Positions 8,707-17,422 of a DNA stretch of 62,894 nt are shown one piece after another. The DNA is from Candidatus Sabulitectum sp. (GTDB taxonomy: Bacteria; Fermentibacterota; Fermentibacteria; Fermentibacterales; JCC-6). Positions within the stretch are counted from its first letter, which is position 1. The number at the start of each line of letters is the position of its first letter. Position numbers and translations under genes: made by a program. Below the pieces are notes generated by a model that did not search any database, was not told the DNA's origin, and saw nothing but the letters and a program-made list of their open reading frames with translations. The stretch covers positions 1 to 62,894 of the forward strand of contig JAIOSV010000057.1 of the NCBI GenBank assembly GCA_021107435.1. Direction: 5' to 3'.

Positions 8707-9579
8707 TTGAGCGAACAACAGAATCGAATTGATGCTCTTACCGAGCTTGGCCTGACTGATCTTGAAGCAAGGATTTACATTCTCCTTACAAAACAACCGA
8801 AACTGTCAGGATACAGAGTAGCCAAGATTCTTGGCCGGTCTGTGCCTAACATCTATAACACTCTCAGTGCCATGGCAAAAAAGGGGCTTGTTCTGACCAG
8901 TCTGAAGGGAACCACGAACATCTATATTCCCACCCCCCTTGAAGAATACCTGGAACAGCACACCAGAAATGCAGAAAGACTTATGAATAGAACAAGACAG
9001 GTCTTCAAAGGTATGAATGCCAGCGAGAGCAATCCTTCCACGGGTATATACCAGTTGGAAAACACCGAACAGGTACTGGAAAAAGCCCGGAAACTAATTA
9101 GCAATGCAACCGGAAGAATAACCATCACTGCTGACAGATTCCCACTGCTTCATCTTTCTGCATTCCTTGCAGAAGCCTCAGGCCGAGGCGTGAATGTCCT
9201 GGTTAACAGCTACAGCCACATTGCAATACCGGAATGTGATGTAATTCTCTGGAATCGTCGACCTGATCGGAAACCCTGGCCGGGGAACTGGCTTATACTT
9301 GTTGCGGACGGTAGTGAACTTGTTGTTTCATTCTTCTCTATGGATGCGAAAGTGGTTAACGCAATATGGGCAGATAATCAGTATCTCTCACTTGTTCTGC
9401 ACCATGGAAGATCCGCGGACACGGTACTTGCCGCTGTACTGAACATGCTGAAGAATGATGTACCTGTGGAACAGCTGAAAGCGGAAACTCTGAGACTCAC
9501 GGAAAAACACATCTTTGGAATCAAACACAGTAATCTTTTCAACACCATGCAGACGGAAATGGAAAACCCTCCGGAGTGA
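8707..9579 (+). CDS. TrmB-family transcriptional regulator
   Basis: DNA-binding regulator of about 290 residues. The N-terminal 75 residues are a TrmB-type winged helix (LTELGLTDLEARIYILL, GYRVAKILGRSVPNIYNTLSAMAKKGLV), followed by a coiled-coil linker and a C-terminal ~160-residue effector domain. Family members sense sugars or other small molecules and repress or activate transport and catabolic genes. The start is TTG at 8707, with AGGAGG four bases upstream (8697-8702). The open frame continues to a TTG at 8632, but that has no ribosome site. Two palindromes upstream may be its own operators. A MalK-like ATPase lies far away in the window (33.6 kb); no link is shown. Confidence 0.85.
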   Translation: MSEQQNRIDALTELGLTDLEARIYILLTKQPKLSGYRVAKILGRSVPNIYNTLSAMAKKGLVLTSLKGTTNIYIPTPLEEYLEQHTRNAERLMNRTRQVFKGMNASESNPSTGIYQLENTEQVLEKARKLISNATGRITITADRFPLLHLSAFLAEASGRGVNVLVNSYSHIAIPECDVILWNRRPDRKPWPGNWLILVADGSELVVSFFSMDAKVVNAIWADNQYLSLVLHHGRSADTVLAAVLNMLKNDVPVEQLKAETLRLTEKHIFGIKHSNLFNTMQTEMENPPE

Positions 9580-9762
9580 CATCACAGATCAAGGAGTAAG
9601 CCTCATCCCAGATGAGCAAATACTCTCCAGTTGTTAAAAGCGTACCCGAGACCTGCGCCTGTCCAGAAGTACCGCAGTGAAAGGGATAGAGCCTGAACAG
9701 ACTTCCAGAGAAAGCAGCTTTAGCCTTGCGGACTGATAAGTCTGTTCTCTAATTTGCAATGC

Positions 9763-10416
9763 TTATCCCTGACCGGTGAGCATCCTTCTGAAAATCGGAA
9801 TCATCGGAGCAAATATTCCGCCAAAGATAACACCTGTAGAAAAACCAATAATAGAGGCCATTCCCCAGCCCTCTTTCAATGTAACGGCAAAAACCACAGT
9901 GAGAACAGCCGCAATGATCATAGTGAGGATTGCGAATCGGCGCATGCAGCCGCCTTTTGATTGCGGTTTCCGGACTGTTTTGAGTTCAGGCATGTGAACA
10001 AGCTCAGGTTTTGCAGCGGTAAGCTTTTCTGTGATTCTGAACGGAGCCTTGTTGTTACTGTCATGGTTGGGCATTTTCCTGAAAAGAATGTGAGTAAGCT
10101 TTCCCGTATTCTCCTTGAACAACAGCGTTCCTGTCATTGCATCAGTGATTTGTGATTCAAGGTTCAGCTTCATCAGTTTAGGTGTGGATGCATCACCCGC
10201 AATGGCATAGACAAACTCCAGTTCCTCAAATGGGATTCTCCGTGACTCCTTCGTATTTCCTGTGAAAGAAATGAACTCCAGAAAAACAGCAGAAGGAGTC
10301 AGTGCCACGAAAACATTCTTCATTCCAAGTACGCCCCATCCGAATGCAAGAATGTCTTCCCCGGCTGCCTGCTGAAGACGAATTCTGAGTTCCTCACTGT
10401 TCTTTACCTGTGCCAT
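9763..10416 (-). CDS. PH-like domain membrane protein
   Basis: Protein of 217 residues. Residues 15-120 look like a bacterial PH-like (YokE/bPH) domain: an ILAFGWGVLG and VFVALTPSAVFLEF beta-rich segment, then RRIPFEELEFVYA, LMKLNLE and LLFKENTGKL. After a basic linker with a single Cys (KGGCMRRF), two hydrophobic segments (about 162-182 and 186-207) anchor it in the membrane. The domain would face the cytoplasm. The start is ATG at 10416 with GGGGAG upstream; the in-frame ATG at 10485 is not supported by a ribosome site. Neighbours are on other strands or unrelated, so its role is unknown. Confidence 0.7.
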   Translation of the reverse strand: MAQVKNSEELRIRLQQAAGEDILAFGWGVLGMKNVFVALTPSAVFLEFISFTGNTKESRRIPFEELEFVYAIAGDASTPKLMKLNLESQITDAMTGTLLFKENTGKLTHILFRKMPNHDSNNKAPFRITEKLTAAKPELVHMPELKTVRKPQSKGGCMRRFAILTMIIAAVLTVVFAVTLKEGWGMASIIGFSTGVIFGGIFAPMIPIFRRMLTGQG

Positions 10417-10742
10417 ATCTGATCTCCCCTGTTGAAAAATGCTATGTCGGTTGAATATGCTCAGTAGAACGGATTTGACCAACACACGGGATTACCGCCT
10501 TGACAGGAGAATTCAGATGCCTGCTGCAATTTTGTGAAGGGCTTGTTCTGTATAATTTTATTTTGGGGTTTCCTGTTTATGAAGCACTTACTATTGAGCA
10601 GTGATTTCATGGAAACTGTTTGACATTAGCGGTGCCTGAAACTGCTATATTTCTATTGTGGGTAGTGTGTTGTGCTCAAATGCCCAGGAAAGGGGAAACC
10701 TGTGGCGCTTAAAAGCCTGCTTTCCTTCAGGAGGTAACTGTC
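10417..10742. other. Divergent intergenic region
   Basis: About 325 bases between divergent genes, with no gene seen. A TTGACA at 10620-10625 faces the secreted-protein gene, but the best -10 (TATATT, 10646-10651) is 20 bases away, longer than ideal. An isolated TATAAT at 10551-10556 has no matching -35. Some promoter must lie here for both flanking genes; I cannot choose between the candidates. Confidence 0.35.
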
Positions 10743-11363
10743 ATGAAATATACTCTTGTATGCCTCGCGCTGCTGCATGCAATTGCTTCGGCCGGATATG
10801 TACCGGTCGGACTTGCATCAGGTTACGAAACAGACGCTGACTGGTTAAGATACGACGACGGCACACCGGCCTGGATTACATGGGAAGGTGCTTACAGAGG
10901 TGTATGGTTCAATCTTGAGGATTTTACTCCCGGATTGTCTGAGATCGAGATAGAGGAAGCAGAACTCTGGTTCTACCACCAATCAGTAATCACCGGATGG
11001 GATACATCTTCGTTCTATTTTGAGATATGGAACGGTGCCCTGGCTCCGGCCGCATTACTCGATCAAACAACAGTCACAGCTCTTCACTACGCACCTGCCT
11101 TTGTTTTTTACCCAACGTCAATACTTGCTGAGAATAATTTCTGGTGCATTACAAATACGGCATTAAGCAGCGGAGGATGGCCATCAAATCTGAGTGACGG
11201 CATTTCCCCCGGCGTTATCTACCACAGTTTTCACAGCGATGATTTTATTGACTGGGAGCCCTGGGATATGAATGGTGCCTGCAACTATTTTGTTGCAATC
11301 CGGGGCTGGCCACCCGATGGATTGAACGCTTTAACCTGGGGAGCTTTAAAAACAACTTTTTAA
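10743..11363 (+). CDS. Small secreted protein, locus A paralog 1
   Basis: Exported protein of 206 residues with a signal peptide (MKYTLVCLALLHAIASAG). It is clearly homologous along its length to the 14669-15286 protein: both have DADWL-Y-D-G-PAW-TW, YRGVWFN, WDTSSFY-EIWNG, LLDQ, HYAP-FV, NFWC-TNT and SSGGWP. Few cysteines and many Trp/Tyr suggest a beta-sandwich. The last residues, TWGALKTTF, match a terminal motif found in three other secreted proteins here. GGAGGT lies 9 bases ahead of the ATG. It forms locus A with the convergent T9SS-sorted propeller, the TPR/CxxC gene and its paralog. I do not recognise a named family; surface or extracellular location is inferred. Confidence 0.75.
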   Translation: MKYTLVCLALLHAIASAGYVPVGLASGYETDADWLRYDDGTPAWITWEGAYRGVWFNLEDFTPGLSEIEIEEAELWFYHQSVITGWDTSSFYFEIWNGALAPAALLDQTTVTALHYAPAFVFYPTSILAENNFWCITNTALSSGGWPSNLSDGISPGVIYHSFHSDDFIDWEPWDMNGACNYFVAIRGWPPDGLNALTWGALKTTF

Positions 11364-11436
11364 TTATCAGTTACCGGCAGTGTGTTACAGATTGTAATTC
11401 AGCACACTCTTTAACACTGTTTCACGAATAATACCC

Positions 11437-12924
11437 TCAAAGGTTCATCCGAATCACACGTGCAGTGTAATTGAATGAAGATCCTTCAATCCTGCAGAAA
11501 TACACCCCCGGGCAAACACGATGCCCTTCCCCGTCAGTTCCGTCCCATATTATGGAATAAGAACCGGCCTCCGTCTGTTGATCAACAAGAGTAGTTACAA
11601 TTCTACCGGAAGTATTATAGATTGACAGAGATAACGCTCCATCTGCGCCGGCAGGAACAGAATAAGCAATTTCTGCTGCCAGGCTGAAGGGATTGGGAGA
11701 AATGTGAATATTTGACAATTCCGGTATTGTACCTGGCTGAGGTTGCGAAATCGAGGTTTCCGGTCCCAGTTTTATCAGATAGATGTTGTATTCCCCGGCA
11801 AAATAGTCGTATGTACTTCCGGCAACAATGAAACCGCCATCAGTGGTTAAATCAATCGATCTGCCCTGATCCAGATTCTCTCCTCCAATGGTCTTTGACC
11901 AGACAGTATCGCCAGTGTCATCCGTTCTTATCAGCCAGACATCAAAATTACCGGCTCCAAATGATTCGGTGTAACCGGCAACAACATACCCGCCATCACC
12001 TGTCTGCCGAACCGAACAGCCGCAGTCTTCATCAATCCCGCCAAAAGTCTTTGTCCACACGCCTTCACCATCACCGTCGGTTTTTATCAACCAGATGTCG
12101 TAGTCACCCGCACCGTAGGACTTAGTGTCACCGGCAAGAATGTATCCACCGTCCACAGTCTCTCTAACGGAATGACTGCGCTCACAACCGCTCCCTCCAA
12201 AGGTTTTTGTCCATAAGGAAGCACCTGTACTGCTGGTCTTTATCAGCCAGAAATCGCTGCTTCCCGCTCCGTAGGAATAGGTATCAGCAAGAACAATGTA
12301 ACCGCCGTCACTGGTCTGTTGAACTGACATGCCATTATCGCCGTTATCTGCTCCGAATAGCCTTACCCATTCAGACTCTCCATTTGCATCAGTTTTCACC
12401 AGACAGACATCCCAGTCTCCTGTGCCGGAAGTATCCGTCATACCGGTAAGGATGTAGCCTCCGTCCGAGGTTTGCTGTACTGATGTTGCCCAGTCCCAGG
12501 CTAATCCTCCGAATGTTTTTGTCCACAGTAAATCGCCGGCGCTGTCAGTTCTGATAAGCCATATATCAAGACCGCCTGCTCCGTAGGAACTGGTATAGCC
12601 TGCTATAATGTATCCTCCGTCTGTGGTCTGATCCACAGAGAATCCCCGATCCTCTCCAGTGCCTCCGTAGGTTTTTGCCCACAGGGTATCACCCTCACTG
12701 TCTGTTTTGATAAGCCAGACATCGAAATTGCCTTCTCCGAAGGAATCCGTGTCACCCACAACGATGTATCCACCATCCGTTGTCTGCTGAACGTCCCTTC
12801 CGAACTCGTAAATTCCTCCCCCGAATACTTGTGTCCACTGCACAACAGGCTCAATCTGAGCTGCTGATGCCGATGTCAGCAACGCTAATAAAATAAGTAG
12901 AAGCATCTTTTTCTTTTGTACCAT
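11437..12924 (-). CDS. Secreted repeat beta-propeller with T9SS C-terminal sorting domain
   Basis: Exported protein of 495 residues. A signal peptide (KKKMLLLILLALLTSASA) is followed by about seven near-identical repeats of ~50 residues (QQTSDGGYILTGMTDT, DVWLIKTDSEGDTLWTKTFGG). These are typical of the propellers often annotated as delta-60 or PQQ/SBBP-like repeats. The last ~85 residues are a type A-like T9SS sorting domain (SPNPF, YNTSGRIV, DGTDGEGHRVCPGVYFCRI, terminal ARVIRMNL). The repeats are the cause of the DNA-level tandem similarity in this region. It lies 73 bases downstream of the TPR/CxxC gene on the same strand, so cotranscription is plausible. A surface ligand-binding role is inferred. 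Confidence 0.85.
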   Translation of the reverse strand: MVQKKKMLLLILLALLTSASAAQIEPVVQWTQVFGGGIYEFGRDVQQTTDGGYIVVGDTDSFGEGNFDVWLIKTDSEGDTLWAKTYGGTGEDRGFSVDQTTDGGYIIAGYTSSYGAGGLDIWLIRTDSAGDLLWTKTFGGLAWDWATSVQQTSDGGYILTGMTDTSGTGDWDVCLVKTDANGESEWVRLFGADNGDNGMSVQQTSDGGYIVLADTYSYGAGSSDFWLIKTSSTGASLWTKTFGGSGCERSHSVRETVDGGYILAGDTKSYGAGDYDIWLIKTDGDGEGVWTKTFGGIDEDCGCSVRQTGDGGYVVAGYTESFGAGNFDVWLIRTDDTGDTVWSKTIGGENLDQGRSIDLTTDGGFIVAGSTYDYFAGEYNIYLIKLGPETSISQPQPGTIPELSNIHISPNPFSLAAEIAYSVPAGADGALSLSIYNTSGRIVTTLVDQQTEAGSYSIIWDGTDGEGHRVCPGVYFCRIEGSSFNYTARVIRMNL

Positions 12925-12997
12925 TACTTGCCTTTCGGACTGGATAAGTCTGCAATATTACTGGTGAACCAAATTCCCTTAAAGAGTGGGAATCCGG

Positions 12998-14347
12998 CTA
13001 TACACTGTTCCTTAAAGAGTAGTCCTCGCCATAAAGCCTGATAAAGCATTCTGGGCATATCCCGTGGGAAAATGTCGCGGTTGTGTTGTCGGAAATATAG
13101 GACTCGATCTGTTGCCAATAGCCTTCATCGTCTCTGATCTTTTTGCAGCAGGCACAAATCGGAAGCATTCCCTGAAGCTTCTTAACATCTTCAATGGCTT
13201 CGCGAAGCTGATTGTTGACTTCAGTAAGTTCTGTGTTTTTGAGGCGGTAAATCTCGGCTTCCTTTTCCTTCTTCTCGGTCTCAAACTGCACCTGAAGCGT
13301 TGCGATCTTCTCAATGCTCTTCTCGTTTGTGTGATCTTTCTGTCGTTTGTTGAGTTCTCTGCTGTAGCTGAGTGCCTTCTTCAGGTCACCCTTCTTTTCG
13401 TACAGTTTCGTCATCCTCTCCAGACAGATAACTTCATAGTCCACTATTTTCAATGACTTTGTCAACTCCAGCCCTTTGCTGATAAATTTTTCTGCTTCAT
13501 CGAGACGATTGAGATGGGTACATACATTGCCGACGCAGGAGCTGACATAGGCTATTCCTCGCTTGTTACCCAGTTTCTGGTATATCTCAAGGCTCTTGAT
13601 ATAATACCCGTGTGCCTTTTCATACTCGCAAAGATCTTCATACAGATTTCCAAGATTACTGAGTGTACTGGCTGTCTGCTTTCTTTCCCCCGCGGCTTCA
13701 CTGATATCGAGAGCTTTCAAAAAGTATTTCCGGGCACTTTCAAGCTCTCCTTTTTTGCCGAATATAGAACCCAGGTTGTTGTAGAGTATTGGCAGATGCC
13801 GATGTTTGTCTAACTGCTCCCATGCCAACTGCGCGGGTTCGTAGAAAGAGAGCGCCAGATCAAGTCGATCAATGTTTGCGTAACAGACACCAATATTGAA
13901 GTAGCAGGAAGCGAGTTTACTTTCTCCGGCGCCGGATTCCTGCTTAACCTTCAGAGCCGCATGGCAATGTTCAAGCGCTTTGTCTTCCAGCCCCTGACTC
14001 AGGTACATGTGCCCCATTTTTTCGTGAACAGCCGCAATACCGATCTTATTATCGAGCTTCTGATAGATTTCCATGGCCCTTCCACAGTACAGCAGAGCTT
14101 CTTCAAAATTTCCCGCCTCAATATAAAATATGCCAAGCACAGCATCGCTTGCCGCCTTCAGATTCTCAAGGCCGAGGCTGCCGGCAAGATCGTATGCTTC
14201 AAGAGCATATGCTTCCGATTTGTCGGGGGTTGAATGAATTTCTTTATTAGCAAGACTTATCAGAACCTTCACAAGCTCCTCGCCAGCAGGCTCCGATCTT
14301 AGTTCTTCGAGTCTCTTTTCCTGTACCCCGGTTCCATTAGTCGGCAT
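12998..14347 (-). CDS. TPR/coiled-coil protein with C-terminal CxxC-CxxC domain (locus A)
   Basis: Cytoplasmic protein of 449 residues without signal peptide or membrane segment. Residues ~45-340 are about seven TPR units (GIAAVHEKMGHMYLSQG, SCYFNIGVCYANIDRLDLAL, TASTLSNLGNLYEDL). Residues ~340-390 are a charged coiled coil (FETEKKEKEAEIYRLKN). The end is a zinc-finger-like module with C398/C401 and C431/C434 (LPICACCKKIRDD, GYWQQIESYI, HGICPEC). This module occurs at the C-terminus of many bacterial sensor kinases and response regulators. No catalytic domain is present, so a scaffold or regulator role is likely. Two paralogs lie at 52331 and 58072, with the four cysteines at identical positions. 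Confidence 0.85.
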   Translation of the reverse strand: MPTNGTGVQEKRLEELRSEPAGEELVKVLISLANKEIHSTPDKSEAYALEAYDLAGSLGLENLKAASDAVLGIFYIEAGNFEEALLYCGRAMEIYQKLDNKIGIAAVHEKMGHMYLSQGLEDKALEHCHAALKVKQESGAGESKLASCYFNIGVCYANIDRLDLALSFYEPAQLAWEQLDKHRHLPILYNNLGSIFGKKGELESARKYFLKALDISEAAGERKQTASTLSNLGNLYEDLCEYEKAHGYYIKSLEIYQKLGNKRGIAYVSSCVGNVCTHLNRLDEAEKFISKGLELTKSLKIVDYEVICLERMTKLYEKKGDLKKALSYSRELNKRQKDHTNEKSIEKIATLQVQFETEKKEKEAEIYRLKNTELTEVNNQLREAIEDVKKLQGMLPICACCKKIRDDEGYWQQIESYISDNTTATFSHGICPECFIRLYGEDYSLRNSV

Positions 14348-14668
14348 TCTGTACGCTCCGTATTCTGAAAGCTCTCACGAGTTAAAGTGTATACCGCGCC
14401 TTCATCAAGATGAAGTAAAATATACATGCTCTCACGGTTATGCAAGGTCAACCGGAGTCATCACTGAAAGGCTGAAAGCTCTTTATCAGCTATTTTCAGT
14501 TACAGACTCTCATGATGACACTGTGCTCCCGGTAACAATTTCCAGAATGACAGCCTAAAAATGAAGCCAGCCATGGCACTTGACATGGTTCCATGGTTGA
14601 CTGAATACTTCACTTGTGGATTTGGGCCACGGGGGTTCAAATTTGCTCACACACAAAAGGGAGAGATT
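14348..14668. other. Divergent intergenic region
   Basis: About 320 bases between the TPR/CxxC gene and the secreted-protein gene. No gene is seen. The plus-strand promoter candidate at 14580-14609 lies in it. For the minus strand a TTGACC near 14450 has no well-placed -10. Confidence 0.4.
14580..14609 (+). promoter_or_regulatory. Candidate promoter for the 14669 gene
   Basis: TTGACA (14580-14585), an 18-base spacer, then AATACT (14604-14609), 60 bases ahead of the start. The -35 is perfect and the -10 matches four of six. Confidence 0.45.
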
Positions 14669-15286
14669 ATGAAGAAGACAACAGTAATTCTTGCGGTTTT
14701 GGCGCTGGCTGCTTTCGCAGGTCAGATCAGTGTTAATCTTGATCCTATCGACAGATCAGATGCTGACTGGCTCGTGTACGACAACGGTTCACCGGCCTGG
14801 CTCACATGGGGCGGCGTTTACAGGGGCGTGTGGTTTAATGTAGACGACTTCTACACTGGTGCACTGGGTGCTTCAATAGAGCAGTCGCAATTCTGGTTCT
14901 ACCACCACGCATCCTACCCATGGGATACATCCAGTTTTTATGCCGAAATCTGGAACGGCACCGCGCCAAACATCACCACTCTTCTTGATCAGTCTACCGG
15001 CACAGCAGTTCATTACGCTCCAGTGTTCGTTTCCTATGCCACACCGATTGTGACTGAACCCAACTTCTGGTGCTTTACAAACACCGTGATGAGTTCCGGC
15101 GGATGGCCCGCCAGCCTCGGCGACGGAGGCCCTTCAGCAGTGGCCCACAGTTATAATGGAGACACCAGCGCTTTGATTCCCTGGGTAGTCGCCAGCCAGA
15201 ACTGCAACTACTTCATCTCTGTACTGGCAGATCCCGTGGTATCTTTAAGCAGAACAACCTGGGGATCCATGAAGACAGTTTTCTGA
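14669..15286 (+). CDS. Small secreted protein, locus A paralog 2
   Basis: Exported protein of 205 residues and paralog of 10743-11363; the shared blocks are listed there. The signal peptide is MKKTTVILAVLALAAFAG. The start is ATG at 14669 behind AGGGAGAG; the open frame reaches back to 14561 without a ribosome site. The C-terminus is TTWGSMKTVF, the same terminal motif as the other three small secreted proteins. Its stop TGA abuts the stop of the convergent NusG-II gene with no base between them (TGATCA). Function is unknown. Confidence 0.78.
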   Translation: MKKTTVILAVLALAAFAGQISVNLDPIDRSDADWLVYDNGSPAWLTWGGVYRGVWFNVDDFYTGALGASIEQSQFWFYHHASYPWDTSSFYAEIWNGTAPNITTLLDQSTGTAVHYAPVFVSYATPIVTEPNFWCFTNTVMSSGGWPASLGDGGPSAVAHSYNGDTSALIPWVVASQNCNYFISVLADPVVSLSRTTWGSMKTVF

Positions 15287-15649
15287 TCAGTAACTGATAG
15301 CATCAGTTTCTTTTTCAGAACCAAGTATTTCGATCCAGATCCCGTTAGGCATGCAGGCTGACATCTGGCCCGCATTTGAGATGTAACCGGTTCGGACACA
15401 CTGTTGAGTACAGCAGTCCGAACCGGTTATTGCTGCCTGTTCGTTATTCACTTCTATTGTCACCCGTTCCAGAGTAATTACTGTATCCCTGAACAGGCTT
15501 ATTGTGTCATCAGTATGCGCGGTGACGATACGCAGGCTCTGAGGTTCAGTATTCTTCTCATCATCGCACTGACTCCAGAGCAGCGCAATTACAAAGATAA
15601 CTGCCACTAGAAGGATATCCCCTGATTTAAACATTTCCCGAATAGACAT
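15287..15649 (-). CDS. NusG domain II-type secreted/anchored protein
   Basis: Protein of 120 residues with one N-terminal hydrophobic segment (ILLVAVIFVIALLW) followed by SQCDDEK, which may be a lipid-attached or anchored end. The rest matches the NusG-II/DUF1312 pattern: RIVTAHTDDTISLF, VTIEVNNEQAAI, C-x3-C with a following GYISNAGQ and ACMPNGIWIEI. In other bacteria such proteins neighbour ApbE, FMN-binding and quinone-linked genes and are thought to act at the membrane in redox maturation. Here it is the last gene of the ApbE/radical SAM set and overlaps the radical SAM gene by 23 bases. Confidence 0.72.
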   Translation of the reverse strand: MSIREMFKSGDILLVAVIFVIALLWSQCDDEKNTEPQSLRIVTAHTDDTISLFRDTVITLERVTIEVNNEQAAITGSDCCTQQCVRTGYISNAGQMSACMPNGIWIEILGSEKETDAISY

Positions 15650-16448
15650 TCTTCAGGTACTCTCTGAAAAGCTCTACGGTTCTGTTCACTAAGGGAACAG
15701 GTGTAGCGGGAATGTTCATTCTGTACATGGGAAAGTATCGGGAAACATGAAGTGGTGTGTTCTCTCCCGTGGTTGCCTTTATCCATTTCGCAGCATCTGT
15801 TATCTGACAAGGATCATCATTGTGCCCCGGTATCAGAAGCCATGTAAGCTCAAGGTGACAGTCGCTTGCAGCGACCATTTCAATAGAGTTCTTTACCGTC
15901 CGGAGATCTCCCCCGCATATCTTTCTGTAGAACTCGTTACTCCAGGCTTTTAAGTCAATGTTCCAGGCATCTGTAACAGTAATAAGATCCCGCAGGGGCT
16001 CTCTGTTTACATAGCCATTGGAAACCATGATGACTATTCCATTCTTTTTTCTTACCAGCGGAGCTGTGTCCATTATGTACTCGTACCATATTGTGGGCTC
16101 GGTGTAGGTAAAAGCTAGGCCTTCACTCTTTTCCATGGCAATAGCAGCAAGATTTGCCGGACTGATGAACTGCACAGCGGTGGATTTCTGCTGGCTGATG
16201 TGCCAGTTCTGGCAGTTGAGACATGTGAGGTTGCAGCCGTTGGGTCCGGTGGAAAGAACTGTGGCTCCTCTGTGAAAATCTTTGATAGGCTTCTTTTCTA
16301 TGGGATCAACCGCGAGAGCAGCACACATTCCGTAACCGGGGTTTCCCAAGCCTCTGACCCTGCATCTGCCAAGCGGGTGCTTCTCAGTAAATATGCATGC
16401 ATGAGGGCAGATATTGCACTGTTCTTTTCTTTCCGTTACTTTGCCCAT
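15627..16448 (-). CDS. PflA-like radical SAM enzyme (AmmeMemoRadiSam type)
   Basis: Cytoplasmic radical SAM enzyme of 273 residues. The [4Fe-4S] cysteines are C72, C76 and C79 (GCNLTCLNCQN), the pyruvate-formate-lyase-activase pattern. An N-terminal extra cluster region (CNICPHAC, GRCRVRG) is typical of the AmmeMemoRadiSam group. Family landmarks AFTYTEPTIWYEY, IVMVSNGYVN and WLLIPGHNDD follow. In many genomes this enzyme accompanies AMMECR1 and Memo proteins, neither of which is seen here. It overlaps apbE by 13 bases and the NusG-II gene by 23, so it is in their operon. Substrate is unknown. Confidence 0.9.
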   Translation of the reverse strand: MGKVTERKEQCNICPHACIFTEKHPLGRCRVRGLGNPGYGMCAALAVDPIEKKPIKDFHRGATVLSTGPNGCNLTCLNCQNWHISQQKSTAVQFISPANLAAIAMEKSEGLAFTYTEPTIWYEYIMDTAPLVRKKNGIVIMVSNGYVNREPLRDLITVTDAWNIDLKAWSNEFYRKICGGDLRTVKNSIEMVAASDCHLELTWLLIPGHNDDPCQITDAAKWIKATTGENTPLHVSRYFPMYRMNIPATPVPLVNRTVELFREYLKNVYSGNV

Positions 16449-17422
16449 GGAATCTCCCCGAACTCATGCATTTCGCAGCGGGCATTCTCGTCGGCAGTAA
16501 TAATAATCATACCCGTGTAAGTCTCCGGTGGAAAGTCTTGAGCCCTCAGTGGTCCCGCAACTGCTGCGGCAGTAGCCATCGCGTCAGCTGTGGCGCAATC
16601 CCTGGCGATAACCGTTGCGCTGGCGGCATTTCCTGACGGATACCCCGTTTCAGAATCAAGCAGGTGGCTGTATCTGACACCTTCCTCAATGAAATAACAT
16701 TCATAGTCACCACTGGTGGCAACAGCTCCGGCTGTTATCGCCAGAATACCGGCAAGTCTTTCGTTTCTGGGATGACGAACCCCTATGTGCCAGATTCTGC
16801 CCGTTGAACTTCCGCACCTGATTTCACCGCCCACCTCAACGAGGCATTCTGTTGCCCCAAGTCCTGTGAGTAACTCGTATGTCCGGTCAACAGCGTGTCC
16901 TTTGGCTATCGCACCAAAGTCCATCACCGTATTCTGATCTATGGTTATCGAGCCTGCATTTATGTGCACCCTTGCATCCCAGCCGGTGTATGCCAGTGCC
17001 TGCCGAACAGTGCTGGAGTCCGGTACCGCAACAGGTTCAGGAAAGCCCCATATTTGCGAAAGAGCCCCCAGTGTTGGATCAAAGCTGTTCCCTGTGGCTC
17101 GAACAAGAGTATCTGATCTTCGGATAAGCTCTGCAAGCTCAGTGGTTTTTGAAATACAGCAAGTGGTATTCAAGTCGTAAAGCTGTCCGCTTTCGCTGAA
17201 CCTGCCCAGTTGGATATCCAGAAGAGTCAGCATTGAATCAGCTTTCAGAAGAAGTATTTGTGCATCCTCCTCTTTCGCGGTAATAATCACCGTGGCAAAT
17301 GTACCAAGGGTAGGAAATGTTCTGGTAGCTTCAACCACATTGGAGCTGTTCTCAATCCTGTACCCGACCGCAATCGCAAGCGTTACGAAAAGAACTGCCG
17401 CAAGTACTGTTTTGCTGCTCAG
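16436..17422 (-). CDS. apbE: FAD:protein FMN transferase (ApbE), probable CTG start
   Basis: Flavin transferase that attaches FMN by a phosphoester bond to Ser/Thr of periplasmic electron-transfer proteins. Motifs seen are LGTFATV near the mature N-terminus, DFGAIAKGHAVD, SGDYECYF, LLDSETGYP and the Mg/FAD-binding CATADAMATAAAVAG. ApbE acts outside the cytoplasm, but the first conventional start (GTG, 17338) leaves no export signal. Upstream in frame, without a stop, lies a good signal anchor (VLAAVLFVTLAIAVGY) that begins at CTG 17422. That CTG overlaps the preceding gene's stop as CTGA. I therefore place the start at 17422, giving 328 residues. No obvious FMN-binding acceptor protein or Rnf/Nqr gene is in the window. 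Confidence 0.88.
   Translation of the reverse strand: MSSKTVLAAVLFVTLAIAVGYRIENSSNVVEATRTFPTLGTFATVIITAKEEDAQILLLKADSMLTLLDIQLGRFSESGQLYDLNTTCCISKTTELAELIRRSDTLVRATGNSFDPTLGALSQIWGFPEPVAVPDSSTVRQALAYTGWDARVHINAGSITIDQNTVMDFGAIAKGHAVDRTYELLTGLGATECLVEVGGEIRCGSSTGRIWHIGVRHPRNERLAGILAITAGAVATSGDYECYFIEEGVRYSHLLDSETGYPSGNAASATVIARDCATADAMATAAAVAGPLRAQDFPPETYTGMIIITADENARCEMHEFGEIPWAK

Noticed and set aside
10500-10525. TTGACA at 10500 as a promoter
   Set aside because: No acceptable -10 lies 16-18 bases downstream.
11379-11408. Hairpin between convergent genes as a terminator
   Set aside because: The stem is interrupted and no T tract follows on either strand.
11720-12850. Tandem DNA similarity every ~150 bases, first considered as a repeat array
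   Set aside because: The period is a multiple of three and encodes propeller blades; there are no direct repeats with unique spacers, so it is not a CRISPR array.
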